Positions 36,704 to 45,982 are shown, numbered from the stretch's first letter. The stretch: 54,070 nucleotides of DNA from Chitinophagaceae bacterium UBA2375 (GCA_002343985.1 DDTB01000031.1:1-54070); one strand, 5' to 3'. The notes: generated by a model from the sequence alone, not told the origin. Numbers and translations: made by a program.

Positions 36704-38383
36704 CTAATCAATTTTTTTAAGCGTAATATAGAAGTTTCGGTCTGCCTTTATCATTGAACCGGGATCTAAGCCTTTAACTTTCTTTTTCTTCCAATTTGTA
36801 CCAGGATAAACCCAAGTTTTGTTGCTGCTATCACTGTTTATAATAATTGGAAGCGGCATGTCAAAGCCATCCACAGCGTTCGTCCAGCGGTACCATAATT
36901 TTTTCTTTTTCCATTTATACTCCAGGTTAGGCACCTGTATGGTACGCAGGTACTGGTCAAATATTTTTACAAGCTTGATGCCGCTTTCTTTCTCGAGGAA
37001 TGATTCCACATCCGAACCATTTACAGTTTGATGGTAAAAGCGTTGATTCATTTCCCTCAATATCTTTCTGAATGTTTCATCATCCCCAATCAACTGCCTG
37101 ATCATGTGTATCATGTTACCGGCTTTATAGTACATATCGCCACTGCCTTCTTGATGTACCCCATAAATTCCTACAATCGGAATATCATTGGCAATCAGTT
37201 GCCTTGTTCCAATTACGTAATCGTTACCGGCTTCCTTACCGTAATAATAGTCAGTAAACAGGGTTTCGCTGTAATTGGTAAAGCCTTCATGTACCCACAT
37301 ATCCGCGATGTCCTTAGTGGTTATGTTATTCGCGAACCATTCGTGGCCACTTTCATGGATAATGATGAAATCCCATTTCAATCCCCAGCCGGTGGAAGAT
37401 AAATCGGTACCCAGGTATCCGTTCTTGTATTTGTTTCCATAAGCGATGGCGCTTTGGTGCTCCATGCCCAAATGAGGCGCTTCCACTATCTTAAATCCAT
37501 CTGCATAAAAAGGATAGGGGCCAAACCAATGTTCAAATGCCTTCATCATACGAGGCGCGTCCGCCATTTGCTTTTTGGCTTTTTCGAGGTTAACGGGTAA
37601 TACCCAGTAATCCATATCTAGTTTGCCTTTTTCGCCGTCATATGATTCATGGAAATGGGCATACTTCCCAATGTAAGGAACGATGTTGTAATTATTGATA
37701 GGGTTGGTCACCTGCCAACTGTACATTTTTTTTCCAGTCTTGCCGGATATTTCACCAATCAACCTGCCATTTCCTACGGCCATAAGGGTGTCGGGTACAA
37801 TCATGCGTAAGATGGCGCCCTGATCAGGTTCATCGGCCTGGTAATCTTTGCAGGGGTACCAAACACTGGCCCCCAGGCCCTGGCATGCCACCGTCATCCA
37901 TGGGTTCCCAGCTGGATCGTTTGTCCATACCCAACCACCATCCCATGGCGCTTTCACCGCCCTGCGCGGTTTGCCTGAATAATGGCATTGAATGATATGC
38001 TGCTGATTTTTCTTGCCCCCTGGAAATTGAATAAACCATGCATTGCCATCGCGGCTCATCTTTACAAGCTTATTGTCTACAAAAACGGAATCCATCTGCA
38101 TAGGCATTTGCAGGTCTACCTGGGCTTCCGTGGATCCAACATCATCCAGCAAACGGATCCGCATGATGGAAATGCCTTTGATGGTTTGCGTGGGGTAATC
38201 GGGCTCCACGGTGATATCATAATGCAGCAGGTCCCACCAGGATCGTCCCGGCCCATTGCTTCCCCTCAGCGTATCGGCCCTGTTGAAACCCTTGTTTTCC
38301 TGGGCGAAAGATGTAAACCCGATGAACAGCAAGGCTGCAATAAAAGCTACTGACGATAATCGGCCGGTAATGATGTATCCCAT
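36704..38383 (-). CDS. Exported M1 family metallopeptidase
   Basis: The 559-residue protein has a signal peptide (about 1-27, ending TSFAQE). An N-terminal beta-saddle domain precedes the gluzincin domain. HESGHEWFANN (near 342-352) gives the HExxH zinc ligands and VHEGFTNYSE about 18 residues later the third, Glu. The usual GAMEN exopeptidase motif appears as LGMEHQS, so substrate choice at the N-terminus may differ from classic aminopeptidase N. It is shorter than most M1 enzymes because the C-terminal helical domain is absent. It probably trims peptides in the periplasm or outside the cell. Confidence 0.92.
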   Translation of the reverse strand: MGYIITGRLSSVAFIAALLFIGFTSFAQENKGFNRADTLRGSNGPGRSWWDLLHYDITVEPDYPTQTIKGISIMRIRLLDDVGSTEAQVDLQMPMQMDSVFVDNKLVKMSRDGNAWFIQFPGGKKNQQHIIQCHYSGKPRRAVKAPWDGGWVWTNDPAGNPWMTVACQGLGASVWYPCKDYQADEPDQGAILRMIVPDTLMAVGNGRLIGEISGKTGKKMYSWQVTNPINNYNIVPYIGKYAHFHESYDGEKGKLDMDYWVLPVNLEKAKKQMADAPRMMKAFEHWFGPYPFYADGFKIVEAPHLGMEHQSAIAYGNKYKNGYLGTDLSSTGWGLKWDFIIIHESGHEWFANNITTKDIADMWVHEGFTNYSETLFTDYYYGKEAGNDYVIGTRQLIANDIPIVGIYGVHQEGSGDMYYKAGNMIHMIRQLIGDDETFRKILREMNQRFYHQTVNGSDVESFLEKESGIKLVKIFDQYLRTIQVPNLEYKWKKKKLWYRWTNAVDGFDMPLPIIINSDSSNKTWVYPGTNWKKKKVKGLDPGSMIKADRNFYITLKKID

Positions 38384-38398
38384 ACAATTTCCTTTTTA

Positions 38399-38406
38399 CA
38401 AAGGTA
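38399..38406 (-). promoter_or_regulatory. -7 box of the M1 peptidase gene
   Basis: TACCTTTG on the minus strand lies 15 bp before the start codon. No properly spaced TTG is evident. Confidence 0.5.
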
Positions 38407-38471
38407 GGGGACTAAGTTATTGCGCTAATGATGTGCAAATCCTGTAATTTGTCTGGTATAAATCCAGTCAG

Positions 38472-40103
38472 ATGCATACCCGTGCCGGATTATTTTGTTG
38501 TCTGTTGATCTGCGGCATGGCCGTTGCTTCGTGTACGCGTCAACGTGATGATGGACATAATGTTTTCCGGTATAACGAGTCAGCCGGGGTCAGCAGCCTG
38601 GACCCGGCTATGGCCAGGAACCAGGCGAATATGTGGCCTGTTCATCAATTATTTAATACGTTGGTTGAATTAGACAGCCAGATGCAGATCAAGCCTTCGC
38701 TGGCAAAGCGTTGGGAACTTTCCGAAGATCAGTTACAGTTGCGGTTTTACCTCAGGGACGATGTGTTTTTTCATGATGACCCCTGCTTCCCGGACGCAAA
38801 AGGGCGAAAAATGACGGCGCAGGACGTGGCATTTAGCCTGCAACGCATTATTGATCCGCTTACCGCGAGCCCCGGTGCCTGGATTTTTAACGACCGACTT
38901 GATTCATTGCGAGCTTTCCATGCCCTTAACGACAGTACCCTGCATATCAACCTGAAAAGGCCTTTCCAGCCCATGTTGCAGATTTTGACCATGAAGTATT
39001 GTTCGGTGATAGCGCCTGAAGCGGCCAGTAAGTATGGAAAAGATTTTGGCCGTCACCCGGTTGGCACAGGCCCATTTGCCTTAAAAGACTGGTATGAAGG
39101 AGAAGCGATACTGCTGAAAAAGAATCATCGGTATTTTGAAAGAGATAATAAGGGCCGGGTCTTGCCCTATTTGGATGGGGTGTACATTAGTTTTGCCGGG
39201 AGCAAGCTGGCTGAGTTTTTAGAATTCCGTCAAGACAGGCTTGATTTCCTGAATGACCTCGATGCTTCCATTAAGGATGAAGTATTGACACGTTCTGGTA
39301 CGCTTAAGCCAACCTGGAATGGAAAACTGATCCTGCAAAAAGGGCCATACCTGAACACGGAATACCTGGGCATACTAACGGAAAAGCATATTCGAAAAGA
39401 AGACCCTTTATCGAAACTGGCTGTCCGGCAAGCCATTGCTTATGCCATCAACCGGGAGAAAATGCTGGTTTACCTGCGTAATGCCATTGGTACTGCCGCA
39501 CATAGCGGTTTTGTGCCACCCGGGCTTCCTTCTTACAACCCGGCAAGGGTAATGGGATATAGGTACAACCCCGAACTGGCCCGACGATTAATCAGGGAAG
39601 CAGGTTATGGACCTAATCAACCTATGCCACGAATCAAACTCATCACAATCCCCAATTATGCGGCACTGGGCAGTTTTATTGTGAATGAATTACAACAGGC
39701 TGGCATACCCGCAGAAGTGGAAGTAGTGCAGAAGAGTTTGTTGCTGGAGCAAATGGCCGCGGGCTCTGTAAGTTTTTTCAGGGGAAGCTGGATCGCGGAT
39801 TATCCAGACTCGGAAAACTACCTCAGCGTATTTTATGGATCCAACCCTGCGCCACCTAATTATACCAGGTTTCATAACACACAGTTTGATTCCTGGTACA
39901 AGACATCACTTACAGAGCCTAATGATTCAACTCGATATCATTTATACCAACAAATGGATAGCTTGATCATGCAGACGTTGCCGGTGATCCCTTTGTGGTA
40001 CGACCAGGTTTTGCACCTTGTAAAACCCGGCATCAGCGGATTTCCGGTTAACAGCCTCAATATGCTTGAACTCAGGCAACTTAAAAAGAATTCCCACAAA
40101 TAA
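38472..40103 (+). CDS. Peptide-type ABC substrate-binding lipoprotein (SBP_bac_5)
   Basis: The 543-residue protein has a lipoprotein signal (CGMAVASC, acylated Cys21). It shows the family-5 solute-binding fold: SLDPAMARNQANMWPVHQLF near the N-terminus, KRWELSEDQLQLRFYLRDDV, GTGPFALKDW, and RQAIAYAINREKML in the second lobe. Such proteins bind oligopeptides, nickel or related ligands. No ABC permease or ATPase gene lies beside it, so either the transporter is elsewhere or the protein acts on its own, for example in peptide sensing or handling. It ends just before a terminator shared with the convergent T9SS cargo gene. Confidence 0.9.
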   Translation: MHTRAGLFCCLLICGMAVASCTRQRDDGHNVFRYNESAGVSSLDPAMARNQANMWPVHQLFNTLVELDSQMQIKPSLAKRWELSEDQLQLRFYLRDDVFFHDDPCFPDAKGRKMTAQDVAFSLQRIIDPLTASPGAWIFNDRLDSLRAFHALNDSTLHINLKRPFQPMLQILTMKYCSVIAPEAASKYGKDFGRHPVGTGPFALKDWYEGEAILLKKNHRYFERDNKGRVLPYLDGVYISFAGSKLAEFLEFRQDRLDFLNDLDASIKDEVLTRSGTLKPTWNGKLILQKGPYLNTEYLGILTEKHIRKEDPLSKLAVRQAIAYAINREKMLVYLRNAIGTAAHSGFVPPGLPSYNPARVMGYRYNPELARRLIREAGYGPNQPMPRIKLITIPNYAALGSFIVNELQQAGIPAEVEVVQKSLLLEQMAAGSVSFFRGSWIADYPDSENYLSVFYGSNPAPPNYTRFHNTQFDSWYKTSLTEPNDSTRYHLYQQMDSLIMQTLPVIPLWYDQVLHLVKPGISGFPVNSLNMLELRQLKKNSHK

Positions 40104-40104
40104 A

Positions 40105-40130
40105 AAAGGCTGCCTGTAAGAGCAGCCTTT
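40105..40130. terminator. Terminator between convergent genes
   Basis: AAAGGCTGC and GCAGCCTTT form a 9-bp stem with an 8-nt loop. The T-run is best (six T) on the minus strand, so it mainly ends the gene at 40152-42338. Confidence 0.8.
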
Positions 40131-40151
40131 ATCGCAAAAACAAACAAGAAT

Positions 40152-42338
40152 TTATTTCTTCATCATCTTCTTCACAAACTTACCGTCAGGTGTGGTGATT
40201 TCCAGTATATAATTACCGGTTGCGATGGCGCCAAAATCGCGCAGGACCACAATGTTTTCGCCTTTCTGTACGTCAACCATGCGGTTCAGCATTTCCTTGC
40301 CATCGAATGCAATCAGGCGGATGCGGGCATTGGCGTCAGCAGATACGTTCACCACAACTTTGATGTCGCTGATGAAAGGATTGGGGAATACGCTGAAGCC
40401 TTCTTCAGACATGCTGCCATTCAATTTGATCGCAACAATTTTGCTGTAAGCATAAGTGCCATCTTTATCAACCATCTTCAACCTGTAGTAAACAATCGCA
40501 GACTGGCTGTTCAATGCATCGGTAAAGCTATATGAAGTACGCGTGCTTGAGTTGCCTTGTGCATTCACTTTACCACGATCGGTGAAGTTGATGCCATCAT
40601 CGCTGCGCTGAACCATGAAATGATCGCTGTTGATTTCAATTTCAGTGATCCACTTCAGCAAAGCGTTGTTATTTACTTTTTGTGCAGTGAATGAGAACAG
40701 CTTAACGGGAACCGGTCCACCTTGCTCACCGATAACAGCTGTACCATCATCTGTAAATGGATCGCCAACCTGTGAGTTTGCAATGATGCGGGCGGTATTG
40801 ATGATGGTACCCGGGATAGCAGCGGCACGCACTTTCAGGCGAAGGGTGAAATTTCCTTCAACACCTGCAGGCAATATACCACCGGTTGTGCCGGTTGCAC
40901 CGTTACCTATAAAGAATTTCACATAATGCCTTCCGTTAGGGGCAACGCCTTTGAAAGCGAAATCGGCATCAGCGGCATCCGTTTGGAAACCAAGTGTTAC
41001 ACCGGCTGCAGTCACAATTTCAAGGCTACCGGCTACATATGTAGTATTCAAAGGCAAAGAGTCAACGATTACCGTATTATAAGCTGCGCCCGGGCCGGGG
41101 TTGCTTCCGCTAAGGGTATATGTCAGTTCTTCGTTTGGTTCAGCAAAACCGTTGCCATTAGCATCCGTTACAGATTTGTCGAGGCTCATCAGAGGCTCTT
41201 TCATACGAATGGTGAATGCAAATACACTGGGGAAATACTGGTCGGCTTCCGTACCAAACTGTACCTGCACGCTTGTTGCATTCGGAAGGATGCCAAAACC
41301 CGTACCCACATTTACTTCATCAATATCGATACCCATCTGGTTGCTGTAGCTTGGGTTTTTGGTAGTAACAAAAGCGCCGTTCTTGGTAATGCTGCCATTC
41401 CAGAAATTAGTGGCAGGGTTAGAAGCGTTGCTTACAGTAACATTATTCACTCTCAGGAAGTCGCCTGCAGGGTTTGAAGCAGAGGCGCCCAGGTTACCAT
41501 CACCTTCCCATGCCATAGTTTGCAGAACTGCCTCATCAGCCAGGAGTGGATTGTTTGGAACATTCAATCCGGTCAGTGTTTCTGTTTGAGCAACCGGGCC
41601 TGAACCTGTGGTCAGGATCTGTGAATATCCATCGTAAATACGTACACTGTTATAGTTCAGGGCGAGGTTTTCGTAAGCGACCACCAGGCACCATCCTGCA
41701 TAACGGCCACCACCACTCACGCTACCGGCGGTAGCAGGGATGTTGGCAATGGTATATGTACCGGCACCATTGCTGTTGATAAAATTGGTAACATCTACAT
41801 ACGACTGATAAATCCTTTCAGTAGTAGATACGTTGAAGATGTCTACGTTATTGGCAGGTGCGATAACATTAAAATAGTTTCCGGAATTTCCTTTGCGGAT
41901 TTTTACCCGGCGCAACGTATCTGAAACTGATGTAATCGCTGAATTCAGGATGCGGCCACCCCAGTACAGACGTGCGTACTTAATGGTGTTCGTTCCTGCT
42001 GGCAAAACCAGGTCGGCAGAAGAAGCATTGAAAATACCGGGAGTGGTATTGTCAATACGGATAAACTGCATGTTCTGGTTGTCGTTGCCATACTGGGTAA
42101 ATCCGAGGCCACCAACGCCGTTGCTGGCATTGCTGGTTTCGTTCATTTTAACGAGGTTTACCTGGTTGTTGTCGATGATGTGCATGCTGGTGTTACCAAA
42201 CATTGCGCAACCGCCTTTCAGGTTCTCGGAATAAATCAGGGTATAGGGCCTGATCAGGTTTTGGGCTACGAGGCTAACCGTAGCGCAGACGAAGGAGATT
42301 GTTACAAGTGTAACTTTCTGTGTAAAATTTGTAAGCAT
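40152..42338 (-). CDS. T9SS type A cargo protein with DUF11-like and FN3-like domains
   Basis: The 728-residue secreted protein has a signal peptide (about 1-25, ending VSLVAQN). The N-terminal part (about 30-370) is a large beta-rich region with NTIKYARLYWGGRI and GRYAGWCLVVAYENL. Next is a DUF11-type domain (near 390-500: DANGNGFAEPNEELTYTLS). An FN3-like module (near 555-640: FMVQRSDDGINFTDRG ... YYRLKMVDKDGTYAYS) and a C-terminal Por secretion tail (about 650-728: FSVFPNPFISDIKVVV ... GNYILEITTPDGKFVKK) complete it. The tail marks it for type IX export and type A anchoring. A function in binding or surface structure is inference. A possible promoter box lies 150 bp upstream. Confidence 0.92.
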   Translation of the reverse strand: MLTNFTQKVTLVTISFVCATVSLVAQNLIRPYTLIYSENLKGGCAMFGNTSMHIIDNNQVNLVKMNETSNASNGVGGLGFTQYGNDNQNMQFIRIDNTTPGIFNASSADLVLPAGTNTIKYARLYWGGRILNSAITSVSDTLRRVKIRKGNSGNYFNVIAPANNVDIFNVSTTERIYQSYVDVTNFINSNGAGTYTIANIPATAGSVSGGGRYAGWCLVVAYENLALNYNSVRIYDGYSQILTTGSGPVAQTETLTGLNVPNNPLLADEAVLQTMAWEGDGNLGASASNPAGDFLRVNNVTVSNASNPATNFWNGSITKNGAFVTTKNPSYSNQMGIDIDEVNVGTGFGILPNATSVQVQFGTEADQYFPSVFAFTIRMKEPLMSLDKSVTDANGNGFAEPNEELTYTLSGSNPGPGAAYNTVIVDSLPLNTTYVAGSLEIVTAAGVTLGFQTDAADADFAFKGVAPNGRHYVKFFIGNGATGTTGGILPAGVEGNFTLRLKVRAAAIPGTIINTARIIANSQVGDPFTDDGTAVIGEQGGPVPVKLFSFTAQKVNNNALLKWITEIEINSDHFMVQRSDDGINFTDRGKVNAQGNSSTRTSYSFTDALNSQSAIVYYRLKMVDKDGTYAYSKIVAIKLNGSMSEEGFSVFPNPFISDIKVVVNVSADANARIRLIAFDGKEMLNRMVDVQKGENIVVLRDFGAIATGNYILEITTPDGKFVKKMMKK

Positions 42339-42686
42339 TTTTCTTGTGTTGAAAGGTAAAAAAAGCTCACAGGAGAATGGGAGTGGTACGCTTCAGGAGG
42401 ATAATGGGGATACCCTGTTATACAGCGGGAAAGCTGTGGCAATTTCAACGGATGAGGAGGTAAGCGTGAAAGCCCGGGAGGCATTTCAAATGTAAAATTA
42501 CACATTGATTTAAAAAATGCAAGTCTTTGCCCATGAAAATTTCACAAAAAGGGAGATCAAAGAAACCGTGTAATTCTAATACGTATAGGATGTATTATAT
42601 AACTAATTCAATATCAATGTTATATATTGTTATTATTGGCGATCATCCTGATTAAGCCCTGTTCAAATATTTTCCTTTGCCATAGG
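42339..42686 (-). promoter_or_regulatory. 348-bp gap with probable promoter of the T9SS cargo gene
   Basis: This gap holds no convincing gene. On the minus strand TACATTTG (42494-42487) fits the -7 consensus; a TTG lies 25 nt further up, slightly too far for the ideal. If used, the leader would be about 140 nt. The remainder (42500-42686) is AT-rich and I see nothing else in it. Confidence 0.45.
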
Positions 42687-43238
42687 TTATTTTGCCCAGG
42701 ATTCTGCAAATTCATGCCTGTATTTCTCAAGTTTAGGCCGGATGGCCCATTGGCAATAACCGGCTTCGGGGTGTTTGGAGAAATATTGATCATGATAGGC
42801 TTCCGCAGGATAAAATATTGACATTGGTTCTATCGTCGTTACAATGGGCTGCTTGAATTTACCTGATCCGTTAAGCTGGGTTTTATATGCTTCCGCGACC
42901 TTTTTCTGTGTTTCATTGTGGAAAAAGACTACACTCCTGTATTGGGTTCCCACATCATTTCCCTGTCGGTTTAATGTTGTGGGATCGTGCGTTTGCCAGA
43001 AAATTTCCAGGATATCTGCATATGAAATGATGCTTGTATCAAATTTGATTTGTACACATTCCGCATGGCCGGTATTGCCTGCACAAACAGATTCATAATC
43101 CGGATTCTCCGTGGCCCCGCCGGCATATCCACTTTGAACGCTGATGACCCCTTTCGTATATAGAAAAATGGCCTCCGTGCACCAGAAGCAGCCACTTCCG
43201 AGGGTGGCAGTGTCGATATTATGCGTATTTTCAATCAT
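42687..43238 (-). CDS. msrA: Peptide-methionine (S)-S-oxide reductase
   Basis: From the chosen ATG (MIENTHNIDTATLGSG) the enzyme has 183 residues; a longer frame to 43301 adds an unrelated N-terminus. The active-site motif GCFWC lies at 16-20 with catalytic Cys17, followed by GYAGGATENPDYESVCAGNT and, later, HDQYFSKHPEAGYC with a possible resolving Cys. It repairs methionine-S-sulfoxide in proteins with thioredoxin as reductant. No signal peptide is present in the chosen form, so it is cytoplasmic. Confidence 0.95.
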   Translation of the reverse strand: MIENTHNIDTATLGSGCFWCTEAIFLYTKGVISVQSGYAGGATENPDYESVCAGNTGHAECVQIKFDTSIISYADILEIFWQTHDPTTLNRQGNDVGTQYRSVVFFHNETQKKVAEAYKTQLNGSGKFKQPIVTTIEPMSIFYPAEAYHDQYFSKHPEAGYCQWAIRPKLEKYRHEFAESWAK

Positions 43239-43307
43239 TCCTGTCTTGATAAAAAAGAAATTTACACAAAGTAAAACCCTGCACGGCTTTAATTGTTGCA
43301 TTGCTGA

Positions 43308-43793
43308 ATGAAAAAAATATTACCCGCTGCGATGATCCTGTTCATATTGATCTCAGTGTCATCATGCATACATTCAAAAAAAGTTTACCACATGAACAAT
43401 CATGCTTTCAGGCTGAGGCCGGGCGCCGATTTAAAACAGTCCATCCAATTTTATGTCAACCACCACGGCATTAAAGCGGGCTGGATGGTAACGGCAGTGG
43501 GTAGCCTGACCAGGTACAATATACGTTTTGCCAACCAGGCAGAAGGCATCAGCGATTCCGGACATTTTGAAATCCTGGGCATGAGTGGTACTGTTTCCGA
43601 AAACGGGTCACACATCCACATCACAGTTGCCGATAGTACGGGTAAAACTATTGGTGGCCACCTGCTGGATGGGAACATCATTTATACAACAGCCGAAGTG
43701 ATCATCCAGGAAGACACATCCCTTATATTCAAGCGCGAATTTGATGGCACCACCGAATGGAAGGAATTGATGATCGAAAGGGCCGGATCTTAA
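43308..43793 (+). CDS. Predicted lipoprotein with PPC/DUF296 domain
   Basis: The protein has 161 residues. Residues 1-20 look like a lipoprotein signal peptide (MKKILPAAMILFILISVSSC), with Cys20 as the acylation site. The rest is a complete PPC (DUF296) domain: AFRLRPGADLKQSIQFYV, GWMVTAVGSLTRYNIRFAN, then GSHIHITVADSTGKTIGGHL, which provides the metal-binding His102, His104 and His118. PPC domains are usually described as DNA-binding (in plant AT-hook proteins) or of unknown function in bacteria. An exported lipid-anchored form cannot bind the chromosome, so another role is likely. It precedes the mutS2-like gene by 34 bp. Confidence 0.85.
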   Translation: MKKILPAAMILFILISVSSCIHSKKVYHMNNHAFRLRPGADLKQSIQFYVNHHGIKAGWMVTAVGSLTRYNIRFANQAEGISDSGHFEILGMSGTVSENGSHIHITVADSTGKTIGGHLLDGNIIYTTAEVIIQEDTSLIFKREFDGTTEWKELMIERAGS

Positions 43794-43796
43794 ACC

Positions 43797-43804
43797 TATC
43801 TTTG
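43797..43804 (+). promoter_or_regulatory. -7 box of the mutS2-like gene
   Basis: TATCTTTG fits TAnnTTTG and lies 23 bp before the start codon. A TTG occurs 27 nt upstream, slightly beyond the ideal spacing. Confidence 0.5.
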
Positions 43805-43827
43805 CCGCGTAAAAAGAGTCATATTTA

Positions 43828-45942
43828 ATGCGTTTTTTTCCGGAATCCACCTTACTTCAACTCGAATTCGATAAGGTCAAAGATTTACTGGCCGCTCATG
43901 CGAGGACCGAACTGGGCAAAGCGCGCTGCCACGACTTGCGCATACATACCAAAAAGGAATTTATTGATCTTGAACTGTCGCAAACGGCTGAGTATAAAAT
44001 GATCCTGGATTCCGGTCAATACTTTCCTAACGATTTTACGCTCGCCATTCAAAAGGAACTCAAACTCCTGGCTATTCCAGGTTCATCATTATCGGGTGAA
44101 CAGTTTTTGATGATCCGGCGCTTATCGGATAGCGCTTCGCAGATATTTCGTTGGTTTGACGCAGAGAAGAGGAACATGTATCCCGGCATGGCAAAAGTGA
44201 TAGATAACCTCTACGATGAAAAGAATATCCGGGAGATGATTGATGAGGTGTTGGATGATATCGGGCAGGTGCGTGATCATGCCAGTGAGGAATTGGCGTC
44301 TATCCGTTCCAGCTTGTACCGGAAAAGAAATGAACTCAGGAAATTATTCGACCGTATTGTAGCCAAATTGCGCAAGCAGGGTTACCTGGCCGATACGGAA
44401 GAAAGCTTTATGAACGGCCGAAGGGTATTAGCTGTATTCGCGGAACAGAAGCGAATGGTGAAAGGCGTCATGCACGCCGAAAGCGATAGCAGAAGGACAA
44501 GCTTTATAGAGCCTGAGGAAACGACGGAATTGAACAATGATATTTTTTCTTTAGAGCACGAGGAGAGCAGGGAAGTGTACCGCATCCTGCGTAATTTGAC
44601 ACAAAGCCTCAGCGTCTATGCGCCGCTGTTACAATCCTATTACAGGATGAATGGCGATTTTGATTTCATCCGCGCCAAGGCGAGGCTTGCCATTGATATT
44701 GGCGCATCGCACCCCATGGTCATCGACCAGGCCCATATAGAATTGCAGGAAGCGAGGCACCCATTATTGTTGTTGTTCAATGCGAAAACCGGAAAACCAA
44801 CCATACCAGTCAACCTCAAACTTGATGCACAAAACCGCATTTTGGTGATTAGCGGCCCCAATGCCGGGGGGAAAACCGTTACCTTAAAAACAGTTGGTTT
44901 GCTCCAACTGATGATGCAAAGCGGGTTGCTGGTATCTGCCGGAGCCGACAGCCGTATGGGTATTTTCAAACAATTGATGATCCATATTGGCGACACCCAA
45001 AGCCTCGAATTTGAGTTGAGTACATATTCCTCGCACCTGAAAAACATGAAGCATTTCCTGGAACATGCCAATGGAAAGACTTTATTTTTCATTGATGAAC
45101 TGGGCAGTGGCAGTGACCCTAACCTGGGCGGCGCTTTTGCCGAAGTGATATTGGAGGAACTGGCACGTAAACACGCGTTTGGCATTGTTACCACCCATTA
45201 CCTCAATTTAAAAGTAATGGCCCAGAAAGTACCGGGTATAATTAACGGAGCTATGCAATTTGATGAGCAGAACCTGTTACCCCTCTACAAACTGCAGGTA
45301 GGCAAGCCCGGTAGTTCATATACCTTCTCCATCGCTGAACGGATTGGACTCGACAAGCGTTTGATCAACCGTGCGAGGCAACTGGCCGATGAGAGCCATG
45401 TGAAACTGGATGCATTGCTCAATAGCACCGAGCAGGACCTGCAGCAGATGGAAAAAGAGAAGAAAAAGCTGGATGCGATGATCAGGGATTTCGAGAAAAA
45501 GAAAAAAGAGTTACTGGCGGAGACGGATAAGGAGCGGCACCGGCAAGACATGGAGCGGGCCAGGATGCAGAATAAAATCACGGAAGATAAGCTGCAGTAC
45601 CTCAAAGACACGGAACGAAAGTTGAAGGCCCTGGTGATAGAATGGCGGAAAGCGGACGATAAGGATGAAGTGGTGAAGATGATACACGCTGTTTTGTTCC
45701 GGCAAAAAGAAAAAATGCAGCAGGAGCGGAGGCATAAAAAAATTGATGAATCGTTTATTGAGGTTGCCGGCGAGATCAAAGTGGGCGACCAGGTGAAGAT
45801 GCGCCAGAGCCGGCAGGTAGGATTGGTGAAAGAGATCCGTGGCCGCAAAGCCCTGTTACAGGTGGGTGTTATGCCCATTACAGTATCCCTCAGCGACCTA
45901 ACAATTGTGCGTCCGAAAGAAAATTCCGGGCAGGATGCATAA
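43828..45942 (+). CDS. MutS2-like ATPase lacking a Smr domain
   Basis: The 704-residue protein has the MutS2 layout. An N-terminal core with helical levers is followed by an ABC ATPase with Walker A GPNAGGKTVTLKTVG (near 342-356) and Walker B LFFIDELGSGSDP. A long charged coiled coil follows (about 520-640, very rich in Lys, Glu and Arg) and then a short beta domain (VGDQVKMRQSRQVGLVKEIRGRKALLQVG). Typical MutS2 ends in a Smr nuclease domain and is about 780 residues; here the protein stops before one. MutS2 acts in suppressing recombination or in rescuing collided ribosomes. Without Smr, any cleavage activity must come from another protein. Confidence 0.9.
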   Translation: MRFFPESTLLQLEFDKVKDLLAAHARTELGKARCHDLRIHTKKEFIDLELSQTAEYKMILDSGQYFPNDFTLAIQKELKLLAIPGSSLSGEQFLMIRRLSDSASQIFRWFDAEKRNMYPGMAKVIDNLYDEKNIREMIDEVLDDIGQVRDHASEELASIRSSLYRKRNELRKLFDRIVAKLRKQGYLADTEESFMNGRRVLAVFAEQKRMVKGVMHAESDSRRTSFIEPEETTELNNDIFSLEHEESREVYRILRNLTQSLSVYAPLLQSYYRMNGDFDFIRAKARLAIDIGASHPMVIDQAHIELQEARHPLLLLFNAKTGKPTIPVNLKLDAQNRILVISGPNAGGKTVTLKTVGLLQLMMQSGLLVSAGADSRMGIFKQLMIHIGDTQSLEFELSTYSSHLKNMKHFLEHANGKTLFFIDELGSGSDPNLGGAFAEVILEELARKHAFGIVTTHYLNLKVMAQKVPGIINGAMQFDEQNLLPLYKLQVGKPGSSYTFSIAERIGLDKRLINRARQLADESHVKLDALLNSTEQDLQQMEKEKKKLDAMIRDFEKKKKELLAETDKERHRQDMERARMQNKITEDKLQYLKDTERKLKALVIEWRKADDKDEVVKMIHAVLFRQKEKMQQERRHKKIDESFIEVAGEIKVGDQVKMRQSRQVGLVKEIRGRKALLQVGVMPITVSLSDLTIVRPKENSGQDA

Positions 45943-45948
45943 TTTTTT

Positions 45949-45978
45949 TTGAATAAAAAATCAATCCCCTTACTTTTG
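45949..45978 (+). promoter_or_regulatory. Promoter of tRNA-Ser
   Basis: TTG (45949-45951), a 19-nt spacer and TACTTTTG (45971-45978) match the Bacteroidota consensus, 4 bp before the mature tRNA 5' end. It may also be the only promoter for the GIY-YIG genes behind the tRNA. Confidence 0.8.
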
Positions 45979-45982
45979 CCGC

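Noticed and set aside
42302..42505. Minus-strand frame of 67 residues in the gap before the T9SS cargo gene
   Set aside because: It overlaps the start of the cargo gene out of frame, is rich in Pro, His and Leu without family likeness, and lies in the probable untranslated leader.
44640..45878. Long minus-strand frames opposite the mutS2-like gene
   Set aside because: Their Ser/Cys-rich products mirror the Lys/Glu-rich coiled coil on the plus strand. The MutS2-like reading is strongly supported by Walker motifs.
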